A stretch of DNA of 31,557 nt, taken from contig CAZUMH010000033.1 of assembly GCA_964621645.1 (NCBI GenBank), positions 1 to 31,557 of the forward strand, in the 5' to 3' direction. Position 1 is the first letter of the stretch; each line of letters begins with the position of its first letter. Made by a program: the position numbers and the translations under genes. The notes under the pieces were generated by a model. The model worked only from the letters and a program-made list of their open reading frames with translations. It searched no databases and was not told the DNA's origin. This document shows, in pieces, positions 1 through 7,557 of this stretch. Source of the DNA: CAZUMH01 sp964621645 (lineage in GTDB: Bacteria; Zhuqueibacterota; QNDG01; JAGLOF01).

Positions 1-971
1 TCTATGCGCTGAAGCATGACGGAACGGTGATGCCCGGCTATTTTCCCATAGAAACGAAAGTCTGGAACTACGCCGTGGCCGCTGCTGACATGAACGGCGA
101 CGGCGATTACGAGATCTTTTCCAAAGGCAGAAGATTTAAAAATAATGGATTTTGTGGCACTGACTGGACCATCCAGAATGCCGTGATCTCAAAACTTGCC
201 TTTGCCGATGTAGACGCTGACGGATCACCCGATATGATCTACGGAACCGGCGGTAGTGGTGAGGTAAAAGTGGTTGATAAATACGGAAGCTTACTCGATG
301 GCTGGCCGGTAAAGACACGAGAAGAAGGTGGAGATATTGTAGACGGTAATCCTGTTGCCGGTGATATCGATGGCGATGGTGATGTTGAGATATTAATAGC
401 ATCTTATTTGACAAATAATGTCTTTGCCTGGCATCATGACGGTACACCGGTTGCAGGATTTCCCGTAACAACAACCGCCTATAATGACCGTATTGCTATC
501 AGTGATCTTGATGGTGATGGCGACATAGAGTTGATCTCTGCTTGTTCTGATAGTATGATCTATGTTTGGGATATTCTCTCCAACGGCCCCTGTACCAATC
601 TGCCCTGGCCCATGTTTCAGCACGATGAACGACATACCGGAGTCTACCCCAGCAGTTATACCGCCGTTGAGGAAAAAGAAGAAGAAATTCCTCAGGACTT
701 CAGCCTCTCCCAGAATTACCCCAATCCTTTCAACGACCAGACCGTCATACGCTACAGTCTCTCTCACCCGGCTGAAGTCAACCTTAAGATCTTCGATCTG
801 AGGGGCCGTTTCATTCGGGTACTTAAAGATGGGAAGGAAGCAGCCGGTTCTCACTCCATTTATTGGGATGGACAAGATCAGGCTGGCAAGCCCGCTCCCA
901 GCGGCATCTATATATACAGATTAAACGTTGACGGAAAGACGCTGGCCAAGAAGCTTGTGTTGCAGCGGTAG
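1..971 (+). CDS. FG-GAP/VCBS repeat secreted protein with C-terminal T9SS-type sorting domain (5' truncated by window edge)
   Basis: The reading frame is already open at base 3 and codes for repeat-like sequence (YALKHDGTVMPGYF) before the first possible start, so the gene begins left of the window. At least four FG-GAP/VCBS-type calcium-binding loops are visible: DMNGDGDYE, DVDADGSPD, DIDGDGDVE and DLDGDGDIE. These predict a beta-propeller on the cell surface or secreted. The last ~85 residues form a Por/T9SS-type sorting (FlgD-Ig-like) domain that starts at the QNYPNPFN motif and ends in GIYIYRLNVDGKTLAKKLVLQR-like sequence. Such domains route proteins through the type IX system or a related outer-membrane route in FCB-group bacteria. 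The ligand or substrate is unknown. Nothing suggests that it shares a transcript with the next gene, 213 bases downstream. Confidence 0.85.
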   Translation, partial: YALKHDGTVMPGYFPIETKVWNYAVAAADMNGDGDYEIFSKGRRFKNNGFCGTDWTIQNAVISKLAFADVDADGSPDMIYGTGGSGEVKVVDKYGSLLDGWPVKTREEGGDIVDGNPVAGDIDGDGDVEILIASYLTNNVFAWHHDGTPVAGFPVTTTAYNDRIAISDLDGDGDIELISACSDSMIYVWDILSNGPCTNLPWPMFQHDERHTGVYPSSYTAVEEKEEEIPQDFSLSQNYPNPFNDQTVIRYSLSHPAEVNLKIFDLRGRFIRVLKDGKEAAGSHSIYWDGQDQAGKPAPSGIYIYRLNVDGKTLAKKLVLQR

Positions 972-1033
972 CATGTCGTGATTCAACCACAATAATAAAT
1001 ACGTTCATCTTAAGCTGCATTTTGGATAGATAA

Positions 1034-1069
1034 GACGTCCCCCTTTGAAGGGGGATTAAAGGGGATGTC
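1034..1069. repeat. Nested inverted repeat with two mutually exclusive hairpins
   Basis: An inner hairpin pairs CCCCCT (1039-1044) with AGGGGG (1049-1054) around a TTGA loop. An outer hairpin pairs GACGTCCCC (1034-1042) with GGGGATGTC (1061-1069), with one G-T wobble. The two compete for the same C-run. There is no T tract, so it is a poor Rho-independent terminator. It sits 62 bases after the sorting-domain gene. It resembles the short intergenic palindromic repeats found in many copies in some genomes, but copy number cannot be judged from this window. Confidence 0.5.
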
Positions 1070-1122
1070 TGCGGTTACATTTCAAATATTCAATAAATCA
1101 TAGACAGTATTAAATACACTCC

Positions 1123-1151
1123 TTGCTTTTTAATCCTCAATTGATTATTAT
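1123..1151 (+). promoter_or_regulatory. Possible sigma70-like promoter for the SppA-like gene
   Basis: TTGCTT (1123-1128) and TATTAT (1146-1151) are separated by 17 bases, and the region is AT-rich. This would start transcription about 25-30 bases before the ATG at 1185. The call is motif-based only, and the AT-richness makes chance matches easy. Confidence 0.3.
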
Positions 1152-1184
1152 ATACTAATCCGAGAATTATCGAAGAGGCGTGCC

Positions 1185-3638
1185 ATGATCACCTCAAGGA
1201 AATTTTTGATCATCATTTCCTCTCTTCTCATTGTTGCCGGCCGTAGCAAAGCGCAGGACAGACTTTCCGCCGACTTTCTCGCCGCTCCCGCCGCGGCCCT
1301 GGACCTGGGTTGGTACGGCTATTTCAATCCCGCCCTGGCCTCCACTCTTACCGCTCCGGAGGCGTTTCTATTCTACAGTCCGGCCACCTCCTCGGGGGTG
1401 AACAGCGGCATGGCCGGCTTTTTCAGCGGCCTGCCCCACCTGCAATTCGGCTGCCTTCAGCGTCCCGGCAGCTCTCCGCTGCCTGATTACAGCGGGGGGA
1501 CGCTTCGTGACTACCGCCTCTCTCTCGGACTGGGAGAGAGAACGGTGCGACTCGGTGTCGGATACTCCTGGCTGCGGGGGAATTCCTCCCAACCAGGCAG
1601 CAGAGAGGCCTGGCTTCTGGGTGCCCTCTATCGGCCCAATCCCTTCCTATCGGTTGGTCTTGCGACTGCCCTGGCTCGGCATCGTTCCGACTACCAGAGC
1701 AACCTGGAGCTGGCCCTGCGGCCGCGGGGTAACGGCAGACTGACCTGCTTCGCTTCATTGGAGAGGATCAAGGAATGGGGCGGGGACCGGTGGGACTGGA
1801 GCATGGGAGCTCTGGCGCAGCCCTGGCCCGGTCTGCAATTCTCGGCACGCTGGTTTCGAAGCGGTATAGTGACAGTGGGGCTGAATATCGGCCTGGGACG
1901 AAGTTCACTCAGTGCGTTCTCCCAGGCACGCAATCCGGGGAACCCCCGGGGCACGGTTTACGGTCTGCGCCTGGGTCGAAGCGAACCCGATATCATGGAT
2001 ACTTATTTTCGCAACCGGACCCGTTATTTGCCGCTGGTGCTGCCTGCTTCCCTGGTGTATCGGAAATACCGCTTTCTGGACAGGAGTGGCCCGACTTTTT
2101 ACGACGTTATCAGTTCCATCCGGCAAGCTTCTGAGGATCCCCGCGTAGCCGGACTGGCCCTCCATCTCGGATCAGCCAGGCTCAGCGCAGAACAGTCCTG
2201 GGAACTGAGACAGGAACTTAAACGATTTCAGCAAAAAGGCGGCAAGGTGGTTGTTTTCCTGGAGCAGTCCGGGATGAACCTCTACTACCTGGCCAGTCTG
2301 GCGGACCGTCTGGTCCTTGACCCCCAGGCCAGCCTGCTTCTCCCCGGATACGCGCTGGGACGAGCCTACCTCAAAGACCTTTTGGATAAAATGGGGATCG
2401 GCTTCGAGGAGTGGCGTTTCTTCGAGTACAAATCCGCCCTTGAGACGTTTTCCCGCAGTTCAATGTCTTCCCCGGACAGAGAACAACGCCTGGCATTTCT
2501 GAAGGAATGGTATGATATCTACCGCCTGGATGTTTCACAGAGCAGGGGAATCAGTCCCGCCCGTCTCGATACGTTGATCAATGCCCGGGCTTTTTTCACT
2601 GCTCAGGAGGCGCTCACTCTCGGCCTGGTCGATACTCTGGCCCGCTGGCCGGCGACGCAGACGATCATCTCAGCCCTCTGCGGAAGAAATCTGAGACCCC
2701 TGGGAAAAGATGAACTGAACGGCCGCCGTTTGCCGCCCGTCAGCTGGAGCCCGCTGCCGCGCATAGCCCTGGTCTACGCAGAAGGGGTCTGTGACCTGAA
2801 CAAAGGGATTCAGGCCCGTTATCTGGACAAAATACTCAGGGCGCTGGCCAGGGATAAGCAGATCAAGGCAGTAGTCCTGCGGGTGGATTCCCCCGGCGGC
2901 GACGGACTCGCTTCTGATCTGGCAGCCCAGGCTCTGAAGGAATGCCGCAAACAGAAACCGGTCGTGGTTTCTCAGGGGGCAGTGGCCGCCTCGGGCGGTT
3001 ATTGGCTCTCACTCTACGCGGACTCGATCCTGGCTGCGCCGGTTACCCTCACCGGTTCCATCGGCGTCATCGGCGGCTGGGTCTGGGACAAGGGCCTGAG
3101 CTCCGGACTCGGAATAGCCAGGGACCAGGTGAAAATCGGCGATCACGCCGATCTGACTCTGGGACTCCCGCTGCCGTTTCTCAACCTGCCCCTGCCTCGG
3201 CGCAACCTGGCTCCGGATGAAAAAACCATCATGGAAGGGGCTATGCGTTCCATGTACCGGGACTTTGTGGGTCAGGTGGCCTCGGCCAGAAATCTTCTCT
3301 ACGCTCAGGTTCAGGAGATGGCCCAGGGCCGGGTATGGTCAGGACGGGCCGCCTTGAAAAACGGTCTGGTGGATCGGCTTGCCGGCCTGGGCCAGGCCCT
3401 GGAAAGTGCCAGATATATGGCGGGATTCATTGAGACCGATAAAACCGAAATAGTGGAAATGCCTGCCCTTGGACTTATCAATCCGGAACTCTTCCTGCCC
3501 TCTTTCAGCCTGAAAAGCGCCAAAGAGGACACTGATAATATATTCTGGGAGTACTTAATAATGCAGGCTCGATCCGGCGGCCGGCCTCTCTACTTTCTGC
3601 CTTCGGACTGGCTGCAGCTGACTGCTCCGAACCGCTGA
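1185..3638 (+). CDS. sppA: Signal peptide peptidase SppA-like (S49 family) with N-terminal barrel-like extension
   Basis: This is an 817-residue protein with an N-terminal signal peptide (about residues 1-23, ending SKAQ). Residues ~30-270 are rich in alternating aromatic and glycine beta strands and resemble an outer-membrane barrel or PorV-like domain. Residues ~285-790 contain the two tandem S49 domains of the long (67K) SppA type. The expected catalytic lysine is K416 in the EYKSALETF stretch. The nucleophile is S603 in GAVAASGGYW, preceded by the oxyanion-loop motif DSPGGD. The family cleaves leftover signal peptides or other membrane-associated peptides. E. coli SppA has about 618 residues, so the extra ~200 residues are the N-terminal addition. 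The start is the ATG after a purine-rich GAAGAGG stretch. The gene appears monocistronic, since the next gene is 92 bases away with its own strong ribosome site. The family call is secure; placement at the outer membrane is inferred. Confidence 0.9.
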   Translation: MITSRKFLIIISSLLIVAGRSKAQDRLSADFLAAPAAALDLGWYGYFNPALASTLTAPEAFLFYSPATSSGVNSGMAGFFSGLPHLQFGCLQRPGSSPLPDYSGGTLRDYRLSLGLGERTVRLGVGYSWLRGNSSQPGSREAWLLGALYRPNPFLSVGLATALARHRSDYQSNLELALRPRGNGRLTCFASLERIKEWGGDRWDWSMGALAQPWPGLQFSARWFRSGIVTVGLNIGLGRSSLSAFSQARNPGNPRGTVYGLRLGRSEPDIMDTYFRNRTRYLPLVLPASLVYRKYRFLDRSGPTFYDVISSIRQASEDPRVAGLALHLGSARLSAEQSWELRQELKRFQQKGGKVVVFLEQSGMNLYYLASLADRLVLDPQASLLLPGYALGRAYLKDLLDKMGIGFEEWRFFEYKSALETFSRSSMSSPDREQRLAFLKEWYDIYRLDVSQSRGISPARLDTLINARAFFTAQEALTLGLVDTLARWPATQTIISALCGRNLRPLGKDELNGRRLPPVSWSPLPRIALVYAEGVCDLNKGIQARYLDKILRALARDKQIKAVVLRVDSPGGDGLASDLAAQALKECRKQKPVVVSQGAVAASGGYWLSLYADSILAAPVTLTGSIGVIGGWVWDKGLSSGLGIARDQVKIGDHADLTLGLPLPFLNLPLPRRNLAPDEKTIMEGAMRSMYRDFVGQVASARNLLYAQVQEMAQGRVWSGRAALKNGLVDRLAGLGQALESARYMAGFIETDKTEIVEMPALGLINPELFLPSFSLKSAKEDTDNIFWEYLIMQARSGGRPLYFLPSDWLQLTAPNR

Positions 3639-3730
3639 AAACAAGGGGAGACAGCGCTCCCCGACGTATCTATAATAGGTAACGGGGAAGCAATTATCGC
3701 CCCCAAAAATGTGCAGTTGGAGGAATATTG

Positions 3731-4906
3731 ATGAATGCAATCGTATCAAAGTTCACTGGAAATTTACAGGAAGATTCAGGCTCGATATCCGTTTTTCTGC
3801 TTTGCCTGCTTTCCATGCTGCCGCTGCTACCGGCCACTGCTCAGAATCAGGCCCTGGGCACGGTGTCCGGCTATGTCTATGACGCCTCAACGAATAAACC
3901 CCTTGACTATGTGAATATCTTTCTTGCCAATACTTCCCAGGGCTGCGCCTCCAATAAAAACGGCCGCTTTTCCATTCCTAATATCAAGCCCGGCCAATAT
4001 CAGCTGGTGGCCTCCATGATGGGGTATGCCGTTGACGTGCGCACCATAGAAGTACGGGAAGGAGAAAAGCAGGAATATACATTCCGGATGGTGCAAAAAT
4101 CTATTGAAGCTCCCACCTTCACGGTTACCGCCAAAGTGGATCACGTCTGGCAGCAAAATCTCAGGGAATTTATCCCGCTCTTCCTGGGCATCTCTCCTGA
4201 CGCCTCACTCTGCCGTATCGAAAATCCGGAAGTGCTCGATTTGAAAAGATCCATCGCCACCGGCACCCTGGAAGCCTCGGCCTCGGAGCCGTTAAAGATC
4301 GAGAATAATGCCTTGGGTTACCAGATCACCTTTATAATGGAAAGCTTCTCTGCCTTTAAAGACGGCCGGGTACAATACACCGGGTACGCCAGATTTAAAG
4401 ATCTGGAATCTGATAATCCTAACCAGGTGCGTCAATGGAAAGTAAACCGGGTCAAGGCCTACCACGGCTCCCTGGTTCATTTCCTCAGAAGTGTGATTGA
4501 AAAACGCACCGAAGAGGAAGGATTCACCTTCTACTCCGAAACCGGGGGCAACGGCATGGATGAATCCTACTACTCAGAACGGCTCTCTCCCGATTCGCTG
4601 ACCAGTAATGCGCTTAAATCCAATGAAATTCTTTTCCATCTCCCGGAAACGATCAAGATTATCTACGAACGGGAGAGTGAACCGGATGTCTATTTACCCT
4701 TCCTGAAAAGTAAATTCGGACAAGACAGATCCTTCTCGCGCCAGATATCATATCTGCAAGTGCACAGCCAGCCCCTGGTGTCCACCAGAGATGGCCACCT
4801 CCTTTTCCCCCACATGGTGACCACCATGGGACACCTGGCCCTGGAACGTCTGGCCGAAATGCTGCCCATGGATTACCAGCCGGAGGAGTCGCGGGATATC
4901 AAATAG
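3731..4906 (+). CDS. Secreted carboxypeptidase-regulatory-like domain protein
   Basis: The ATG at 3731 is chosen over the TTG one codon earlier because GGAGG (3719-3723) lies seven bases upstream of it. The protein has 391 residues. A hydrophobic export segment spans about residues 20-38 (SISVFLLCLLSMLPLLPATAQ), with an unusually long polar n-region. Residues ~43-120 form a CarboxypepD_reg-like/CNA-B-type beta sandwich (GTVSGYVYDASTNKPLDYVNIFL..., then DxxGxF-type NGRFSIPNIKPGQYQL). Such domains occur at the N-terminus of TonB-dependent receptors and of stand-alone Bacteroidota envelope proteins. No barrel or plug follows, so this is not a SusC-type receptor. The remaining ~270 residues (120-391) are unrecognised mixed alpha/beta sequence. 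A periplasmic or surface location is inferred; the function is unknown. Confidence 0.8.
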   Translation: MNAIVSKFTGNLQEDSGSISVFLLCLLSMLPLLPATAQNQALGTVSGYVYDASTNKPLDYVNIFLANTSQGCASNKNGRFSIPNIKPGQYQLVASMMGYAVDVRTIEVREGEKQEYTFRMVQKSIEAPTFTVTAKVDHVWQQNLREFIPLFLGISPDASLCRIENPEVLDLKRSIATGTLEASASEPLKIENNALGYQITFIMESFSAFKDGRVQYTGYARFKDLESDNPNQVRQWKVNRVKAYHGSLVHFLRSVIEKRTEEEGFTFYSETGGNGMDESYYSERLSPDSLTSNALKSNEILFHLPETIKIIYERESEPDVYLPFLKSKFGQDRSFSRQISYLQVHSQPLVSTRDGHLLFPHMVTTMGHLALERLAEMLPMDYQPEESRDIK

Positions 4907-4997
4907 CAGCCGGAACGGATCAAAGCAGGGAAAGTAGGGATACCATAGTGAGGGGTATCCCCCCGCTGCCACCTTGTTTTTCCCTGTTCTGGCAGAC

Positions 4998-5029
4998 AAG
5001 GCCGGGCCTAAAACCCGGCCTTTCTATTT
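4998..5029 (+). terminator. Rho-independent terminator
   Basis: A 9-bp perfect stem, AAGGCCGGG (4998-5006) with CCCGGCCTT (5014-5022), encloses a 7-base loop and is followed by a T-rich TTTCTATTT. It lies 92 bases after the stop of the carboxypeptidase-regulatory-like gene and probably ends that transcript. A weaker inverted repeat, GGATACC (4938-4944) and GGTATCC (4954-4960), lies between. Confidence 0.75.
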
Positions 5030-5218
5030 ACCGGCTTGGAGTATTCCTGGCTTTTCCTAATAAGTATTATTTTTATCCTGCCTCCTGAGCGAATACTACC
5101 CAAATGTTATTATAATTCCTCACCCAATGATACAAATACTGTTTCCATTTTCAACACAAGTTTCGTGAAACCTTTGCCTCATCTTATCGTATCCAGTGAA
5201 CACAATTCTTCTATAAAA

Positions 5219-5246
5219 TTGTAAAAATACATTAAACTATTATACA
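5219..5246 (+). promoter_or_regulatory. Possible promoter for the lipoprotein gene at 5292
   Basis: TTGTAA (5219-5224) and TATACA (5241-5246) are separated by 16 bases in an AT-rich stretch. If real, transcription would begin just downstream of the ATG at 5247, which would exclude that codon and support the ATG at 5292. Apart from this and the terminator, the gene-free interval 4907-5291 shows nothing recognisable. Confidence 0.3.
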
Positions 5247-5291
5247 ATGAATGGCGTCATAAAACTGAAGAAATTACCGGGAGCCCGCCTT

Positions 5292-6404
5292 ATGCAATGT
5301 GCCAAATATTCTGCTTTCTCTATTTTTATTTTCGCCCTCTTCATGACCTCGTGTCAGAAATCAAAACCGGCCCAAATCCAAGCACCAAAATCGCTGAATG
5401 ACTACCGCGTTATCCAGTTTATTTCAGCCAGCGGCTATTCCCCTACCCAGATAATGGCCCTGGATAATAATGGAGCCATTTTGTACACCTGCCGCTCAAG
5501 AAAGACCAGAGAAGAGCTCCAGGGAATGGGTATCAAGACAACGGAAAGCCAGCTCCGTCTGCTTGATCTATACGATCTGCTAAACGAAAAGGACAATGTC
5601 CTGAAAACGGCCATTCCCATTCTTCAGCCCGATCAAATCGGCCGCATACGCCGGTCTTCCCTGGCTCTGGCGGAAAAGATTGTCCCCCTCATCAAACCGG
5701 AGGTCCTCCAACTGGTTGCCGATCTGGGCGGGATCGGCCGGGAGAAGAATACCTACAGCATCCTCTTTTCCTATATTCTTGACGGCAAGGCCTGGGACGC
5801 TTTCGAGGCCAGGGGATTGATGCATCCCGTCGCCATCGACGCACAGCACCCCTTCTGGTCCGGTGAAGTCTGGGCCCTCTATCCGGACCGTTCCTATTTC
5901 TGCGGGACCAACTCCTGGAAAGCGGGGAAGTATGTGTTTTATGAGAACTGGAATTCTGTCTCCATGCCCAGACTCAGTCCCTTTCATCAGGCCATCAAGA
6001 GGATTGATGACGCCACCTTTATTCATGTTATTGACAAAGGCGTCATCGACGATCCTTCCTGGCGGGAGACCTTCGCCCCCTTCGGTATAGCGGATGAAGA
6101 CGGCCGCCTCACGCTGCCCATCTTCTCGGAGAACAGGGACAACACCATCTATGCTCATTCCCAGGCTATCATCAATGAGATAGCTGACAATATCGTCAAA
6201 CTGATCTCATTTGAAAATCTGAAGGATGAATATGATTTCCGCGATGCCCAGCAGGCTTTCGTCGTCTACTACCATGAACTGATGTGGGATATCATGGCGA
6301 TTCTGGAAAAAGACCAGGTAGTGACAAAACCGGCCGTGTTTACAGAAGACCGGTCCGTTACGTCAAAGGAGTTGGGCGATCTGATGTTTATCGTCAAACA
6401 GTAA
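5292..6404 (+). CDS. Unrecognised lipoprotein
   Basis: From the ATG at 5292 the product has 370 residues and begins with a lipoprotein signal (MQCAKYSAFSIFIFALFMTSC), with the lipid-modified cysteine in the FMTSC lipobox. An in-frame ATG at 5247 would add 15 residues, but it has no ribosome site and would give an odd n-region; GGGAG precedes 5292 by eight bases. After the lipobox, a segment of roughly 100 residues with short helices (TESQLRLLDLYDLLNE, then KTAIPILQPDQIGRIRR) has the rhythm of a winged-helix domain, though this is a weak impression. The C-terminal half is rich in aromatic residues (WSGEVWALYPDRSYF, YYHELMWDIMAIL). I recognise no enzyme motif. The gene stands alone, and no terminator is evident behind it. 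Confidence 0.75.
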   Translation: MQCAKYSAFSIFIFALFMTSCQKSKPAQIQAPKSLNDYRVIQFISASGYSPTQIMALDNNGAILYTCRSRKTREELQGMGIKTTESQLRLLDLYDLLNEKDNVLKTAIPILQPDQIGRIRRSSLALAEKIVPLIKPEVLQLVADLGGIGREKNTYSILFSYILDGKAWDAFEARGLMHPVAIDAQHPFWSGEVWALYPDRSYFCGTNSWKAGKYVFYENWNSVSMPRLSPFHQAIKRIDDATFIHVIDKGVIDDPSWRETFAPFGIADEDGRLTLPIFSENRDNTIYAHSQAIINEIADNIVKLISFENLKDEYDFRDAQQAFVVYYHELMWDIMAILEKDQVVTKPAVFTEDRSVTSKELGDLMFIVKQ

Positions 6405-6889
6405 CATCTAAGGCGGGGGTGATACATCAACTCATATACGTCAGGATCGTTTCATCTCCGCCCGCAGTACTTCCGAGTTTGGATCATCAAAATGTCCTGG
6501 GAAAAATGAGTTACGGTCGGCCTCGTGGTGCCGCCGGGTGGATTACCATCTCGTAGAACGTCAGATATCGAAATGCTTTTACTTCAAAATAATAATTACC
6601 CAGATATCAAGGAATTTCAGACAAGCCCTCCGGAGTTAAAAAAGCATAAAAGCCGTTTTCTTAACCGTTTCACTGGTTTCCCCATTTTTTCTTAAGCATC
6701 TAATAAAATTTCCCTCCTGTCAGGAAAATGCAGCGGCCGAGACCGGTAATCCGCTCCCTGTCCGCGATCCCTCAATATTTTATTGCTTACCGTTAGACTA
6801 AGATTTTTTCATTGAAACTTTCTTCAAACGGATGCGTAGATTGGAGAAGGAGAATAACCACTGGTTAGATTATAAACGGAGGTTATCAA
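6405..6889. other. Long intergenic region before the tetR gene
   Basis: This 485-base interval holds no convincing gene. On the reverse strand, a stretch ending at about 6444 reads HFDDPNSEVLRAEMKRS and stops normally, but an in-frame stop lies about 35 codons upstream and no start is evident, so it could be a decayed remnant or chance. A small palindrome TTGAA-N6-TTCAA (6812-6827) lies about 65 bases upstream of the tetR start and could be an operator, but its arms are only 5 bp. The AT-rich part (about 6580-6720) shows no clear promoter. Confidence 0.4.
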
Positions 6890-7534
6890 TTGGGAATCCA
6901 GGAACGCAAAGCCAGGGAAAAAAAACAACGCCAGGAAGCAATTATAAAAGCGGCAAAGGAGATCATTTCCAGATCCAGCGTCGAAGAAATGAGCATGAAC
7001 CAGCTGGCAGATGCCGTTGAACTGAATAAGGCCACCCTCTATCTCTATTTTAGCAATAAAGATGATCTTATCGACGCCATTGTGTTCGAAGCACTGATAC
7101 AGCTGGAAAAACTGTTTCAGGAGACGGGCGCACAACCCTTAACCGGGCTGGACAGGGTCATGAAGATCTCCGATATTATGTTTGATTTTTACAGGGAACA
7201 TCCTGTCTATTTTTATACGATGAACCATCAGGAAAGAAGAAATGCCGTTGATCGAAAGGAAACCCCCTACGCAGTTAAGGGGAATGAGAAGGCGGCCGCA
7301 CTTTTTCAGATCCTCTCGGATTGTATCGATGAAGGCATCACTGAGGGGAGTATCAGAGCGGATATTGATACCAGCAGTTTCCTGATGCTGTTTTTTGCCC
7401 ATATTTACGGTATTATGCACACCATATACTCAAAGGCAGATGTTTATGAAGATGTGCTGAACCTGGATGCCACAAGTATTGAGAACTCTGCCCGGGAGAT
7501 GATCGCCTATTATTTGCGGAATCCCTACGCCTGA
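6890..7534 (+). CDS. TetR/AcrR-family transcriptional regulator
   Basis: A GGAGG at 6878-6882 lies seven bases before a TTG codon at 6890, which fixes the start as TTG. No ATG follows until after the DNA-binding domain has begun. The 214-residue product has the standard TetR N-terminal domain at about residues 10-58 (RQEAIIKAAKEII..., MSMNQLADAVELNKATLYLYFSNKDDLIDAI), including the ATLYLYFxxKDDL recognition-helix signature. A helical ligand-binding and dimerisation domain fills the rest. The gene lies 23 bases upstream of the serine hydrolase gene on the same strand and probably shares its transcript, so autoregulation and control of the hydrolase are likely. The ligand is unknown. Confidence 0.92.
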   Translation: MGIQERKAREKKQRQEAIIKAAKEIISRSSVEEMSMNQLADAVELNKATLYLYFSNKDDLIDAIVFEALIQLEKLFQETGAQPLTGLDRVMKISDIMFDFYREHPVYFYTMNHQERRNAVDRKETPYAVKGNEKAAALFQILSDCIDEGITEGSIRADIDTSSFLMLFFAHIYGIMHTIYSKADVYEDVLNLDATSIENSAREMIAYYLRNPYA

Positions 7535-7557
7535 AAAATACTCAAAGGAGAGCTGCT

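Noticed and set aside
4938..4960. GGATACC/GGTATCC inverted repeat after the carboxypeptidase-regulatory-like gene
   Set aside because: A 7-bp arm without a T tract is weaker than the terminator 38 bases further on; it can arise by chance.
5036..5224. 62-codon open frame in the intergenic region
   Set aside because: It starts at a TTG without a ribosome site inside AT-rich sequence just behind a terminator; no protein-like features beyond a hydrophobic start.
6440..6560. Reverse-strand stretch reading HFDDPNSEVLRAEMKRS and a normal stop
   Set aside because: Only about 35 codons are open, with no start and no ribosome site; kept as a possible remnant in the intergenic note but not called a gene.
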